A DNA stretch of 64,000 bases from Ciona intestinalis. Lineage: Eukaryota; Chordata; Ascidiacea; Phlebobranchia; Cionidae. Position numbers and translations under genes: made by a program. Shown here piece by piece: positions 34,346 to 45,672 of this stretch. The stretch spans positions 4,593,026 through 4,657,025 of the forward strand of contig NC_020174.2 of assembly GCF_000224145.3 (NCBI RefSeq), read 5' to 3'. Below the pieces are notes generated by a model. It was not told where the DNA came from. It worked only from the letters and a program-made list of their open reading frames with translations, and did not search any database. The number at the start of each line of letters is the position of its first letter. Positions within the stretch are counted from its first letter, which is position 1.

Positions 34346-37300
34346 TCAGAAAAATTCTGCAGCTTTTGATCTTCGTGTGGTAATTTGTCGCTTTGCTTTT
34401 GATTTCAGTAACCCAAAATCTGGTGTCTTTTCTGGATCAAAAGGAATAGACAATGGAGAGGGGCTAACTGCTGACGACTTCTCGTTTTTATGGAAGGGTT
34501 GTATCTGTTGAAAAAAAAGTCAGTTACTAATGAAATCTAAAAATAATACATTTGAATACAAGGTCATGTTATTCTATGATTTTTTTTTGTTTTACAGAAC
34601 AATCTTGTTATAACAACTGTTGTTGCCTGATCAAGTGAAGATAATTAAGTTACATATATTTATTAAAACGGCTAGTTTTGATAGCCAAAATGAGGAATAT
34701 ATCTTATATTTTGGCTATATTTTAATATTTTGGCTCAAATAATTGTTGAAGTTAATATTTTATCAAAAAAACATGTTCATATGTTTATACAAACGTACCA
34801 AAATCTTCACAAAACAAAAACTTCGAATACAAATAGTGAGATAATATTCAAGTCATACCTGGACTTTTGACATTTCAAATGAAACCCTTTTAGCAGAATG
34901 CACATCAGGTATTGCAGAAGGTCGTTTTTTGGCCTGAGGTGTTTTAGGTTTGGCTTTCGATGCGGCAGTTTTAAAAAAAGCAGCAGTGGGTTGTAGTGTC
35001 GTGGAGAAGGTGGCAAACTTTTTATTTTTACTTTTTCCGATCGGTTTTTCAACTTGGTTTGAAACAGTGGAATCAACAACATTTTCTTGGATGGGTTTTA
35101 CATTCACATTTGGCTCTGGAATTTCGCTAATTTGGCTTTTTGTATTTTGCTTGCTTTGTTTTACTGGTTTCTTTTTAACAGTCAGCTTTGTAGTTTCCAT
35201 GAAGTGTTTGCTCCCACAATCTTCACCCTGGGATGAATTAATTTCGTCTTTTACATCTTCACTCTTTTGTTCACCTACTTCAACATCCTGGGGTTTTTCA
35301 ATATTTTTAATTTCTTTCAACAAATCCAGTTTTTTCTGTCGAGCTGTCACATTTTTCTTCGACTTTTTGGTTTTCCTTTTTACAGGCGATACAACAACAT
35401 TCTCTATATTTACTGAAACTTCATTTATTTCTTTTTCAACAGGAACTTTACTTTTCTTTGGGCTTGGAAGTAACTCTGTAACTGTGCAATCCATTTCAGA
35501 ATCCCCAGAGCTTCCCTCTAAGGTGCTGCTTAAACCGTTGAATGCAGATCCAACTAAAACACTTTCCATGGTCGAGTCCTGGGTATTTTCGGCTTCATTT
35601 GATGCCACACTAACATTCGTATCAGCTTGATAATTTTCTAAATCCGTAACATTTTCAGCACTTCCTTGTTGTTGTTGTTGTTGTTTTTTTTTCTTTTTTT
35701 TTTCAGGTTTAGGTTTCGCATATTTGTTTTTCGATTTCTTCTCCACATTATCTGCACTTTCTGCAATAATATAAATATACATGAGTTTTCAAACTGCTAC
35801 AAACTACCTACAAAGCATAAGGGGTGTGCTAAAAATTTAATATAAATGTATGGATGTGCTAAGATTTGCTAAAGCTTTAAAAAACATGACACTCGGACAC
35901 AAGCTTTTTAGCTCATGCTCTGCACATCTTATATTTGTAATCAGTTTCTTATAATAGTAGCCTACCAGTTTTAGTTTCCACAGGAACTGTCCCACCAACT
36001 TCACAAACATCATCAACTACAACTTTCTTTTTTCTTTTTCGACTCCGATTCTCTTCTTTCTCTTTTTTTCTCTCTCTGAAACAAATTTAGCCGTTTTATA
36101 TCCGTATAAAGCCCATTCATAGCCTGTTCACACACCAGGAGTTGCATAAAAAAAACATCCAAACAACCCCACCCACCTATATTCCTTATCCAGCTCCTGA
36201 GTCATCTCCCATGCTTGTTCCTTCACCATCTTCTCCTCCATCTTCCACTGAGGAAGATCATCAGAGTCGGGAGGTACGTTGGGAAAGTCATCCAATGGAA
36301 GGTTTCCGGATGCAACCTCACGGAAGTTCTGGATGATCTGGTAAACCTGGAGGATAATGTTTGATTAAAAAAGTGAAACATAAGAAAAATTAGTAAAACA
36401 AAGGAAAATTTGTTAGGAGAAAAAAGATTTTATAATTTTAAAAATAAAAAGTCTGTTTGTTTCCTAAGGGCAACTACTTTATGAATAATTGAACGTGTTT
36501 TTCCTGTTTATTAAAAAATGAATGTAACTTATTTATGTCCAGGCAATGACAGTTGTTATAAAGAGTGTTTCGTTTCATACACCTGTACCACGTATGTAAC
36601 TTTGTGGGTGATACATTTTTTTGATCATGTAGATTCAGTTTTTAATAAAACTTAACAAAATTTTATAAACCTTTTTTCTATTTCGGGCCATCGCCCCAGG
36701 TTGCTTTGTTTGTTCCAACAACGAGTCAGCGATTCCTGAGTAATCAAAGCTGAGTCGTGGTTGATCAGGAGGGGCTTCCCCAGACACCTCGCTCACTAAC
36801 TTCAACGCGGCATCTGATTGGTCGATTATTTCCTGCAAAAATAAACATAATTTCAACACCATTTATAGGCGTCAGTTTTTTAGATTTATAATTTTGGCTC
36901 TGCTTTTTTGTGAAGACATCTAACATGAGGGTAAAATCTTGAGTGATATTGTTAAGATAAAGTCAAACATTTAAACTTGGGCATTAAAGGGGCATACCAA
37001 AATGCGTTTCCTGGAAAGAGTAAAAGGAAAAACTACTTGAGTAAAAGCGTCAAATAAAAGTGTGGCTCTTGAATCCACAATACAGTATAACTTACCTCAA
37101 ATTGAGTTGTGTTTAATTAAAACTTCAACATACAACAACTAAATACCTGGAATATTTTTTCAGCCACTCTTTCTTTCAACTCAATAACCGATGTATTGTT
37201 GACTAACGAACAAAATGGAAGCAACAAATCTGTGGCCTTAAAATAAAACCATGTTTTAGGAAGGTTTAGTAGAAAATATTTATTATTCAAAAATAAAAAA

Positions 37301-39029
37301 AAATGATTGTAGAACTCTGGAGGCTTGGGGAAAAATTAAATCTCGGGTCCTTCGGTATACCCAACCATATGACCTTAAACATATAGTATAAAAGTTATGT
37401 GCATATACAAATAGCCAATACAATGTTGGGTAATGGACCAAAATAAAAGAGCATTTTAGTACTCCACTTAACCTTAAAATTACTTTTAAACTACAACTTT
37501 GTTAAAAGTCTCACTTTTTCTGGCTCCAATGAATCAATCCCACAAGCAGTAAGCTCCTCTAAATAAATATCAATAAAATGATAGCGGATACCAAGACTTG
37601 GACCACTGGTTGGGTTGGCGGTGGGTGCAACGCTGCATAGTGGGCCGTTGGATAATATGCTCGTCAGCCAACCAATGTCACCTACAATAAACACATCATA
37701 GTTAGCAACAATACATAATGAACACTGTGGTTTGGTGTTAACATTATATTTGCATTGTAATGAAATGGTAACAGGTTCAATACTCGATGCTGCCACCATC
37801 GTGGGCGTATCTGTCCTTGGGCACGACACTTAATGACAGTTTCTCCAACCCTGCGATCATAATGAGTGTACCCCCTGAGTGCTGGGTGACAGAGTAAAGA
37901 GCCAACCTTGGCCTGAATCTCTAAATTTCTTAAATCTGTATAAAATACATACCTGTTTCCCAGCCTTTGTTCTTCAAACATTCAAATGCATTACGCAGCA
38001 TAAATCTGGTAAGTAGAAGGAACTTATCCATTCGCAATCTATCAATACCCAACCATTCCCTTTGTATCGTAGCAAGGAATGTTTCCAAATACAACATGCT
38101 TGTCTTCATGCAACCAAGTCTAAGAAATAATAAAATAAAAATAAATCCGTTTCAATAAATAGCTTATTTTCTTTGCATGGCGTGCAACGAAAGTAGGTAT
38201 TGTTATAACAGCTCATACACCCTGATGTCCACTTATAAGTTATTACTTCTGTTATAAAAGCTAGCAGTGTTAAGTCCGGAATTAGTAAACTTTAGACTAT
38301 TGTGAAACAGATTGCATACAATTATGTAGATTTCCTAGACTATTGTACAGAAAATTCTGAATTCGGTTCCCTAGTGCAAAAACATACCACTTTTGCTTTG
38401 GTTTTAGCACAAAAATTTAAATGTAAATCCAAAGGTATGTTTAAAAAATCAAATAACATATAAACAATAAACAATACTGTGTTATAAGTTGGGCCATTTG
38501 ATTGGCTAGTTCCTCCTGAATAAGTGGTTTATCAGACATCCACATACAGTAGAACAATCCTTTCCACATTTTGATCATTTCATTTCTGCATGTTTTAATA
38601 GGGAATAAATTAAAATAGAAATATTCGAATTGATTGCAAAATGGGATTACACATGCAACTTATACATATCTCATTAAGCCTAAAAAAAGTTATTGTGGCA
38701 TGAACTACCGCATGTAAAGCTCAAAATACTGGTATTCATGTTGTACCAGTTCGCCGAAACATTTTTTCCTGCCAACTTGTACCCTGTTGTAGACCTCTCC
38801 CAAGAATCGTGGGCTAAGATAGAAATAAACATTTAATATAAACCAACCCTCACCTTACAAATCCCCCTTCTTGCTTCACAGACCTTGCTATCATAAACTG
38901 TCGAAGTTTCTTAAACGCTCGATCCCTTATTTTCTTCTCGTTTGAAGCGAGCCTCTGCGCAAACTTTGCTTCCACAGCACTACATGATGATAGTGGTACA
39001 TCATGTTTGGATGAGGCTTCAACAGTCAT
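34346..39029 (-). CDS. RRP1: Ribosomal RNA processing protein 1 homologue (Nop52 family)
   Basis: Ten exons, high to low: 38854-39029, 38478-38585, 37953-38119, 37515-37681, 37147-37236, 36671-36832, 36177-36346, 35966-36075, 34859-35760, 34346-34504. Together they encode 736 aa. The N-terminal Nop52 domain is plain: FAQRLASNEKKIRDRA, FKKLRQFM, WKGLFYCMWMSDKPL, EELANQMAQL, WLGIDRLRMDKFLLLTR and GIRYHFIDIYLEEL all follow RRP1/RRP1B. LSFDYSGIADSLLEQ matches the later conserved segment. Exons 8 and 9 encode a long, very basic, low-complexity tail with Lys-rich nuclear/nucleolar signals and a short Lys-Gln run. The tail ends as RRP1B does, with a Ser/Pro FDPEKTPDFGLLK block and RRSKAAEFF at the very end. 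Expected role: nucleolar pre-rRNA processing for the large subunit. The start is set by ATG 39029 after a stop-containing leader. MTRF1L lies 352 bp upstream on the same strand. Confidence 0.92.
37768..37872 (+). mobile_element. SINE body fragment in an RRP1 intron
   Basis: CAGGTTCAATACTCGATGCT, then CACCATCGTGGGCGTATC and TTGGGCACGACACTTAATG: sense body of the tRNA-derived family, antisense to RRP1. Confidence 0.6.
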
Positions 39030-39381
39030 TCTACTTACCAAGATTCCTACAATGCTACTACCCTAACCTACGATAAGTTTGTAATATTATGTCTAATAAT
39101 TTAAAACAAAAATAAGTGAGTAAATAAATCACAGTGAAGCATGATATGGGAACTGTGAGTATGAGTTGGCATGTTACGAACAACATAAGTGCCTAGTACA
39201 CACTAGACACAGCAGTTTAAGTTATGAAATAACTAGAAAACTAAGTCAAATTCCCAAAAATATTTCTCTTTATTTTTGTTTAGGTTAAGGTCAAATATTA
39301 AGACATAAAACGACTACTTTAATGATCATTAATATCATAATAAATCAGAAAATAAGTATAATTTGTAAAAAAATAAAACAA
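39030..39381. other. Spacer between MTRF1L and RRP1
   Basis: 352 bp between the MTRF1L stop and the RRP1 ATG, both on the minus strand. It must hold the 3' untranslated region of MTRF1L and the leader of RRP1. Several TTTATT strings (minus-strand AATAAA) occur at 39270-39380. The close same-strand arrangement would allow an operon with trans-splicing, but nothing proves it. Confidence 0.4.
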
Positions 39382-40680
39382 CTATAAATTGGCTTCATCA
39401 ATTAAAGCTTGAATTACAGCCGCTCGTTCTTCTGATAAACTATTCTCCTCCAGTTTATATAACAACTTCTCAAATACAGCCCCACCATTTAAAAACTCTT
39501 CAATTCCACTAAGTGTGACGCCTATTCTGTGGTCAGTGATTCGACTATGGTGGAAATTGTAGGTTCGTATTTTGTCCGATCTTTCTCTGCTTCTTGTCTG
39601 CTTGCGACGAACAGAATTGACTTGCGCTTGTTTGGCTTTCATTGCTTCACTATGCACAATGTGGGTGAGCTTCTGTTGTGCTCGGTCCAGGTTTGTTTTC
39701 TGACACCTGGTTTCTTCTACTCTTACTATGTTGCCTGTAGGTATGTGACACACAACTGCACAGGACAAGGTTGAATTTGCATGCTGGCCACCATGACCTG
39801 AAGACTTACTGAATGTTATCTTTAAATCTTTACGCTGCAGTGGTGGCAATATTTCATTGCTTTTGGGCAACACAGCGACAGACACAGTGCTTGTATGAAG
39901 TCGGCCAGATTTTTCAGTCTTTGGCACGCGCTGAACTCTATGGATTCCTGCTTCATGCTTAAACAGGGAGTAAGCATACCCATCACCAGAGGAAACAACA
40001 GCATTCGCTTTAACCAGCGCCCCGTTTTCGCCCATGTCATATTCAACCACATCTAAATCATACCCACTTCTGTGGCAAAACTTTTGATACATATCAAATA
40101 TTTCTGTAGCAAACATAGCAGCCTCCACACCCCCAATACCAGGTGTAACTTCCAACACTGCACCATCATTATCTTCACTATCTTTATCAGTCACCAGAGA
40201 CTCGACTATGGAGGTTTTTATTTCCGATATTTCATCCTCCAAGCTTCGTCTCTCAATTTCTGTTTCTTTAAACATTTCTTCATCAGATTTAAATTCTTTG
40301 GAAAGTTTTTCAATTTCACCCAAATCATGAAGGCGCTCATTAAGCGTCTCTACCACAACAGATATATTGAACAACTTTTCCATTGCTGACTTTCCTCTTC
40401 CACCAAGCTCCTCTAACAACAGCGCTGGCCAGGCTTGTCTGTTTTCCCCTTTATGTTTAGATTTTACGAACTCATCGTTTAATTTTTTCAGGTGGAAAAA
40501 ATATTTTATAAGTTTCTGGTCATCAACCGCAAATGCGTTTGTAGCATTTGAGCGAAAACTGGAACAATTTTTGGATCTTTCATTTTTAAATCTGAATATG
40601 CCGAAACAAGCCCCCAATGTAGAATGTTTGAGTTTGGCACAAACTGTCGTGAGTTGCACCAATCTGCTACAGCATAACAT
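39382..40680 (-). CDS. MTRF1L: Mitochondrial translation release factor 1-like
   Basis: A single uninterrupted 432-aa frame, the only intronless gene here. The first 50 residues are basic, Ser/Cys-rich and free of acidic clusters, as expected for a mitochondrial targeting sequence. The class I release-factor layout follows: coiled N-domain, GIGGVEAAMFATEIFDMY, the HRVQRVPKTEKSGRLHTST block with the stop-codon tripeptide PKT (253-255), the catalytic GGQ (297-299), and RSDKIRTYNFHHSRITDHRI. The short PKT loop without insertion points to MTRF1L (mtRF1a, reading UAA/UAG), not MTRF1. It releases finished chains from the mitoribosome. Odd: the residues after GGQ read HANSTLSCAVVC where the family almost always has HVNxTxSAVR, and the following ERSQ-type motif has become ETRCQ. 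The gene may be an intronless retrocopy or an ancestral single-exon form; the intact frame argues it is used. Confidence 0.9.
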   Translation of the reverse strand: MLCCSRLVQLTTVCAKLKHSTLGACFGIFRFKNERSKNCSSFRSNATNAFAVDDQKLIKYFFHLKKLNDEFVKSKHKGENRQAWPALLLEELGGRGKSAMEKLFNISVVVETLNERLHDLGEIEKLSKEFKSDEEMFKETEIERRSLEDEISEIKTSIVESLVTDKDSEDNDGAVLEVTPGIGGVEAAMFATEIFDMYQKFCHRSGYDLDVVEYDMGENGALVKANAVVSSGDGYAYSLFKHEAGIHRVQRVPKTEKSGRLHTSTVSVAVLPKSNEILPPLQRKDLKITFSKSSGHGGQHANSTLSCAVVCHIPTGNIVRVEETRCQKTNLDRAQQKLTHIVHSEAMKAKQAQVNSVRRKQTRSRERSDKIRTYNFHHSRITDHRIGVTLSGIEEFLNGGAVFEKLLYKLEENSLSEERAAVIQALIDEANL

Positions 40681-41870
40681 TACAGGTTTCTTACAAATCC
40701 TTATTCGTATTTATTTCAAATATTGCTAAAATAAATACAAAATAGTACTGAGAATATTAAAACTATATACACATTATTCAGCACACAACGAGATACTAGT
40801 GAAGAATCCCCCCACCTTATTAGTTAACCACTAACTCCTAACCCCCTATGACCATCAACCCCTAACCACCAACCTCTAACACTTTCCATCAGCCTATTCT
40901 GCTATGTACCGGAGAATTTTTCACCGGTGCAACGAGTCACCTACTTCAGTACAAAAATAAAAACAAATCCAGCATGGACATTCTGAGTTTTGTTAAAACG
41001 GATAGGAGGAAGAAATTTATGTTTATGTGAGGGCGGCTAGGCCAAATGTAGACACCTCTACTGTGAGTCTCAGCATATGGTCTCAGAAACAAAAAAAATA
41101 GGAGGCGCATCTCCAATGTCGGTAAATGAGAGAGAGAGCTGATTTTATGTGCCTAACAAATACAGTAGAATTTGGGCGAAATAGAAAATAAAAACGTCTT
41201 AAGCACCGATAAAACAAAGTTACTTATGTGGGAATTTCACAGAAATAAAAAAGAGTAGAACGCACAACTTTCCAAAATCGTGATATATTCTTTTTTCCAT
41301 TCACGTGACCGCCAACTCCGTCCCGATTTCGCTCAGTTTCCATTGTAAAAGATAGGTGCATAGTAGTTTTAGCCGTTTATTTCAAAAACTAAACCAACTA
41401 CTCAAGTTTATTAGGCCAGTTTAGTTATTTGGTAGGTTAACGCTTACAGTTTACCATTTGTTTGGGAAATTCAATTATTTGATAATTTTAATTAAAAACT
41501 TCAAACAAACGGTTTATTAGAAATATATATATACTAGAAAATAGTTGTTTAATTATAACTTTAAATTAAGTCAAAAAAAGAGCAGAGTGTATCATGCTCT
41601 CTCCTTTACCGACATTGGAGATGCGCGTTCTATCCTTTTTTATTTCTGTGGGGAATTCATGAGCTGGCAGGAGGTGTATGAAACAGAACACCCGTGCTAT
41701 GACGACTGTCGTTGCCCCGCCATGCGAAGAAAAATAAGTCTTTTCGCGTTTGTCAACTAGGCTATCTTTTTTTCGTTATCGTGACCGAAGGGACGAAATA
41801 CATTTCATTCATTTAGTGTCTACAAATATACACAGGCGTATAATACGCCAGTGACAGAGTTGTAATTTTT
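40681..41870. repeat. Spacer with inverted-repeat fragments and a SINE tail
   Basis: About 1.2 kb without a gene. 41105-41126 is a perfect 22-bp inverted match to 41605-41626, and 41238-41252 is a perfect 15-bp inverted match to 41636-41650. The two halves are in swapped order on the left. 41660-41735 is a SINE tail (GAGGTGTATGAAACAGAACA, TGTCGTTGCCCCGCCATGCG). 40800-40890 is rich in CTAACCCC-like strings. Confidence 0.55.
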
Positions 41871-42010
41871 CGACGCCGTAGCACAATTGGTTAGCGCGCC
41901 TGCCTGTAATCCAGCGGTAAGGGGTTTAAGCCTCGTCACTGCTACCATTGTGGGCGTATGTGTCTTTGGGCATGACACTTAACGGTAATTGTTCCAATCC
42001 AGTGGGCACT
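41871..42010 (+). mobile_element. tRNA-derived SINE with clear head, overlapping the UNC93-like 3' coding end
   Basis: GCCGTAGCACAATTGGTTAG (box A type) and GGGGTTTAAGCCTCG (box B type) form a good tRNA-like head at 41877-41936. CTGCTACCATTGTGGGCG, TTGGGCATGACACTTAACGG and TCCAATCCAGTGGGCACTG follow. Its reverse strand supplies the last coding residues and stop of the neighbouring gene. Confidence 0.75.
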
Positions 42011-44290
42011 GAAATAGGTTCGCTTAAAGTTTGTGTTTTTTTCCAGTATCTACACGGCTTGTCTTTGATCCTAAAAGCTATATTGACTACTATTGCTCCA
42101 GTCACAGTCGTGACTATACAAAGAATAAGTTTAGTAAATGGATATAGAAACGTGCCAGCACTGTAAAGCAAGCCTGCATAGACGCCTTCGTATACGCCCT
42201 GTAACCCAGACCCGGCATTGATGTTCTTTTTGAATAATTCACTGAAGTAAATGGATAATAATGTCCTGAAGGTACTTATGCTGATTCCATAAGAAATGGC
42301 AAGCGCAAAAAAAATCCACAAGTCATAATGAATTCCAGGTATTGGTCTCCATGCAAGAAGACATGCAGATGTTCCACATGTTACAACCGTACCAAGCAAC
42401 AGGCTGTAGTGAACTGGTGTGAACTTGCTAAGGCACCCCACCAACACACTCCCAAGGGCAGCGCTTACACCAAATAATCCAATCACATAAGGTATGTAAC
42501 TGAAACCTGTAGAAATACATGTAACGTTGAAAATGAGACACAAAACACATTGATACTTCAGTGTTTTATCAAACGAATGAATGGATATAACTTATAAGAA
42601 GTCTTGTCTGGTGGCATACGAAGTGTTGGAAATACAGTAATGTTTTTTCACTACGGCAGGAAGAAATAAATTCTTGTGTTTGCGTGTGTCATCAACTAAC
42701 TTTAAAATAAGATTAGTTAAACTATTTTAATAAAGGGCACTACTGAATTATATGGATAACCATACAAATTGCGAGTTCAATATTACCTAGAGCACACGAA
42801 ATCCAAGATACAGTGAAGTCCCCGAAAACACCACTTCTTAGAAAATTGGGAACAAGGGATATTGGAATTAACATCAGGGGCATCTTGTCCTTCAGTACCA
42901 ACTGCAGGGTGTCTTGAAGTAAACTCCAATCTATCCGATCGCATTTCGTGGAACAGCAGGTAGCCTTAGACTCACTTTTGTTTTTGTTTATGTTCGGTTC
43001 TTCTTGATGAAGATTTTCAAGTTCGTCGTTTTTCCTTTCAACCGCTATTTTGTCGTCTACGAAGAAATACAAAAGTGCGATCCCCATTATTTGTAAAGCT
43101 ACAAAACATATAATTGCCATAACGATTGTGGTTCTGCTCACATCTACAAGCTGTTGGTCTTGTACCGGTCCTTTACTTACGTAAAACGCGCCGCATGTCC
43201 GTGTTAAGTTTGAGAAAGTGTTGTTGTCATTTAGTACAGTGTAGTTCCCACCGGTGTATGTTGCGTTCAAACCAATAGTTTCCACGTTAGCAAACCTGAA
43301 TATAAGCGCCATTACACCGCCCCCTACAAATGTTGGGGCGTTGAGCGCAACGTAGAATATGCCAAAAAAATGGCCGAGTGCTTGGTTTAGGTTTCGTCCC
43401 GATGCTTCGCTGTACTTCGTTGCTAGCTTAGCAACATAACCGCGAGCCACTGACCACATGATTCCCGAACCAACTCCCATTATTGCACCAGCAGGTATCA
43501 GAATAAAGGGCTTGGGGTAAAAGTTCGAATAAAGGGCTTGGGGTAAAAGTTCGCTGAGGAGTAAACACAGTTATCGCAAAACTATTGAGTGAATTAAACT
43601 TATTTATCATTACATGGGGGTCAACGACAGTCGTTAAAATACGGATGTTCTGTAATTCCATACACCGTGCCCGTTTACGAGCTCCTGTCATTGTTTGCTC
43701 TACTTAAACTATTACCCAGACAGTTAAATGCGTTGTAACTCGCAAGCGGACACAGTGTGTTTGCTTTGTATTCATATATTTACCCAAGGTGTAGCATAGA
43801 AGAAGAGAGCCCGAAACAACCAAGCTAACACTGTATCCAAATGTCCCGATCATAAGTGATGGAAGAAAAAGACACGAGGCGCTGTACAAGAAGAAGCCGA
43901 TACTAATTGACAGCAACCCGGTCTGTGGCAGAAGCGTACTCTGCATAGCTGATGTACGAATTAGAAAGTGTGGTACAAAGGCTTCGAAATTATACATTAC
44001 AGCCAATCTACGGCGGTTTGCAGTCAATATTGCACTAAAATAATATCATGTACAGACTACGTTCTATTACGCTCTAGACGAATTATATATTGTGTAGTAA
44101 GCTATTGTTGAACTTGATTTTGTTGTTCGCGTATATTCGTAGCACTTGATCCATATATTTTCACATACCACTCACCTTCAAGTGATATAAAAGCAGAAGA
44201 AATCAACAAAATTGCCAATGTTACAGCCATAAGACGCCATTTACACTCTTTGGGTGTGAGCACCCTATTTAAATCTGCAGAGTTTTTCAT
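41926..44290 (-). CDS. UNC93-like major-facilitator membrane protein
   Basis: Four exons, high to low: 44176-44290, 43784-43948, 42787-43553, 41926-42506. The product has many hydrophobic helices: LMAVTLAILLISSAFI at the N-terminus, SISIGFFLYSASCLFLPSLM, LIPAGAIMGVGSGIMW, TTIVMAIICFVALQIMGIAL, SYIPYVIGLFGVSAALGSVL and YDLWIFFALAISYGIS among them. Order and motifs (NFY..F.LIPAGAIMGVGSGIMW, the FFGIFY-type segment, CALG before the split helix bundle, LLAWRP) follow UNC93A/UNC93-like proteins. A glycosylated loop with several NxT/NxS sites follows the middle helices. Problem: exon 3 begins with a perfect 26-bp tandem duplication (43502-43553). One unit alone gives a clean 533-aa frame; both together shift the frame. 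The last 24 residues and stop come from an antisense SINE. Function is not assignable beyond family; UNC93A relatives are linked to potassium channel regulation and solute handling. Confidence 0.82.
43590..43700 (-). mobile_element. SINE tail fragment in UNC93-like intron 2
   Basis: CATTACATGGGGGTCAACGA, CAGTCGTTAAAATACGG, ATACACCGTGCCCGTTTACG: degraded antisense tail of the tRNA-derived SINE. Confidence 0.5.
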
Positions 44291-44715
44291 TTTTGCGCTT
44301 ATAATTTAGACCTGAAGGGGATTTTACCCCAGAGAAAATATAAACGTTTTAATGTCAGGATGTTGTTCATATTAACCACTCGAAATTTGCGGCATAAATA
44401 ACTGCGCTAGAAAATGCAAACTTTATATAATAAACTCCTGTGCGGTTGATACCATACGAAAAAGGCACTCGTGTACGCTTCGGCGCACACACACGTGGTG
44501 GGTCGCCACATACCTATAATATATAAGGGAGCGTTAGAAAATACATAAGACTTGCCAATAATACACCAGGAATATACCACACATGTACAACGCTTTGTTT
44601 TGTATTACAGGCTAAAGAACCTTGTTTATACTAAACCCCGACACTTTGCATATCAGTCTAGTTAATTATATGGTTTTATATTTAAACATTTTTTTTTAAA
44701 TTCTTCATTATTTAC

Positions 44716-44747
44716 AACATGGCCTACTGTATTGAGTAGGCCATGTT
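44716..44747. repeat. Perfect 13-bp inverted repeat with 6-bp loop
   Basis: AACATGGCCTACT, loop GTATTG, AGTAGGCCATGTT. No mismatch in either arm. Confidence 0.95.
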
Positions 44748-45672
44748 TAAAATAGGTTAAATATCTGCCAGATTTGTTAAGCGAGTATATTTTGTAAATT
44801 ATGGTAAACTGCGAACACAGGAAGAGAGCAAAAAGAAAAAGGCACGCAGTCGCTGGCCGCTGCTGAGTTCTGGCTACGTTGCAGAACGCTTCCTGAGTGC
44901 GACCTTTATTGCTAGATTGGAATTTGGAGCATATATTCCAATGCTACAAGCTAATAATTATTTACAATGGGTTAAATATCTGTCAGATCAAAACAAATGC
45001 ATAAATTCTAAGATTTTGATTTGCGCAGTCCTTATAAATGGGTTGCCTGTGGTCAGTGTATTAGCAAATAGGTCGGCCAGAAAACTTTTGTTTAAGCAGA
45101 GGCCATTGTATATATGCTACTCTATGATATATTTCTAATCTACAAATATATCATTATACAAACAATCAAATTCACTAAACTAATAAAAATATATCACTGT
45201 ACACTATTTTATGATCCTTTTCCGTGTATAAACATATAAAATGGCTTACACACGGACGCCCTTGCACTGTTATAATGCTCTGTCTGGCTGAACAGTTGTG
45301 CGAAGTGTAACTGTGGTCTCAAGTGTGAAAAGTGGCCCCGTGGTCTCGCTATAGCGTACTGTCACTTCAGTATACTATGCTTGGACTGTTTCATGTTTCC
45401 TATACTATATGCCTAAACCAACGTCTTAGACTATAGTTATATGTCCGGACACGGCTTAACTTAACACAATTCACTAATAGAACAGGTTGAATTACACCTC
45501 AGGACGCTTGATAATGGAAAATCTGACAAGCCCCTTACATTCTATCACAACACATAATGGTCTTTTCACTGTATAATACTATGATATCAACTTTGTAAAC
45601 GACGAATCCGGTAGCGTTAAAACTGCATGCCAAACAAATTTGCGACCTAATAACAGATAAAAGTCACTTGAT

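Noticed and set aside
34950-35630. 226-codon open frame on the plus strand
   Set aside because: Antisense shadow of the large Lys/Ser-rich RRP1 exon 34859-35760, which has splice sites, phase and family similarity.
40367-40729. Plus-strand frames opposite MTRF1L
   Set aside because: Antisense shadows of the single-exon release-factor gene.
40800-40890. CTAACCCC-rich stretch as telomere-like repeat
   Set aside because: Units are irregular in length and sequence, and it lies inside an ordinary gene region.
41877-41936. Possible functional tRNA gene
   Set aside because: Box A and box B types are present, but there is no proper acceptor stem pairing and SINE sequence follows directly; it is a SINE head.
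44022-44034. TATTTTAG at 44035-44042 as start of UNC93-like exon 2
   Set aside because: It gives the wrong phase and a stop; the acceptor ACATCAG before 43948 joins in phase and matches the family.
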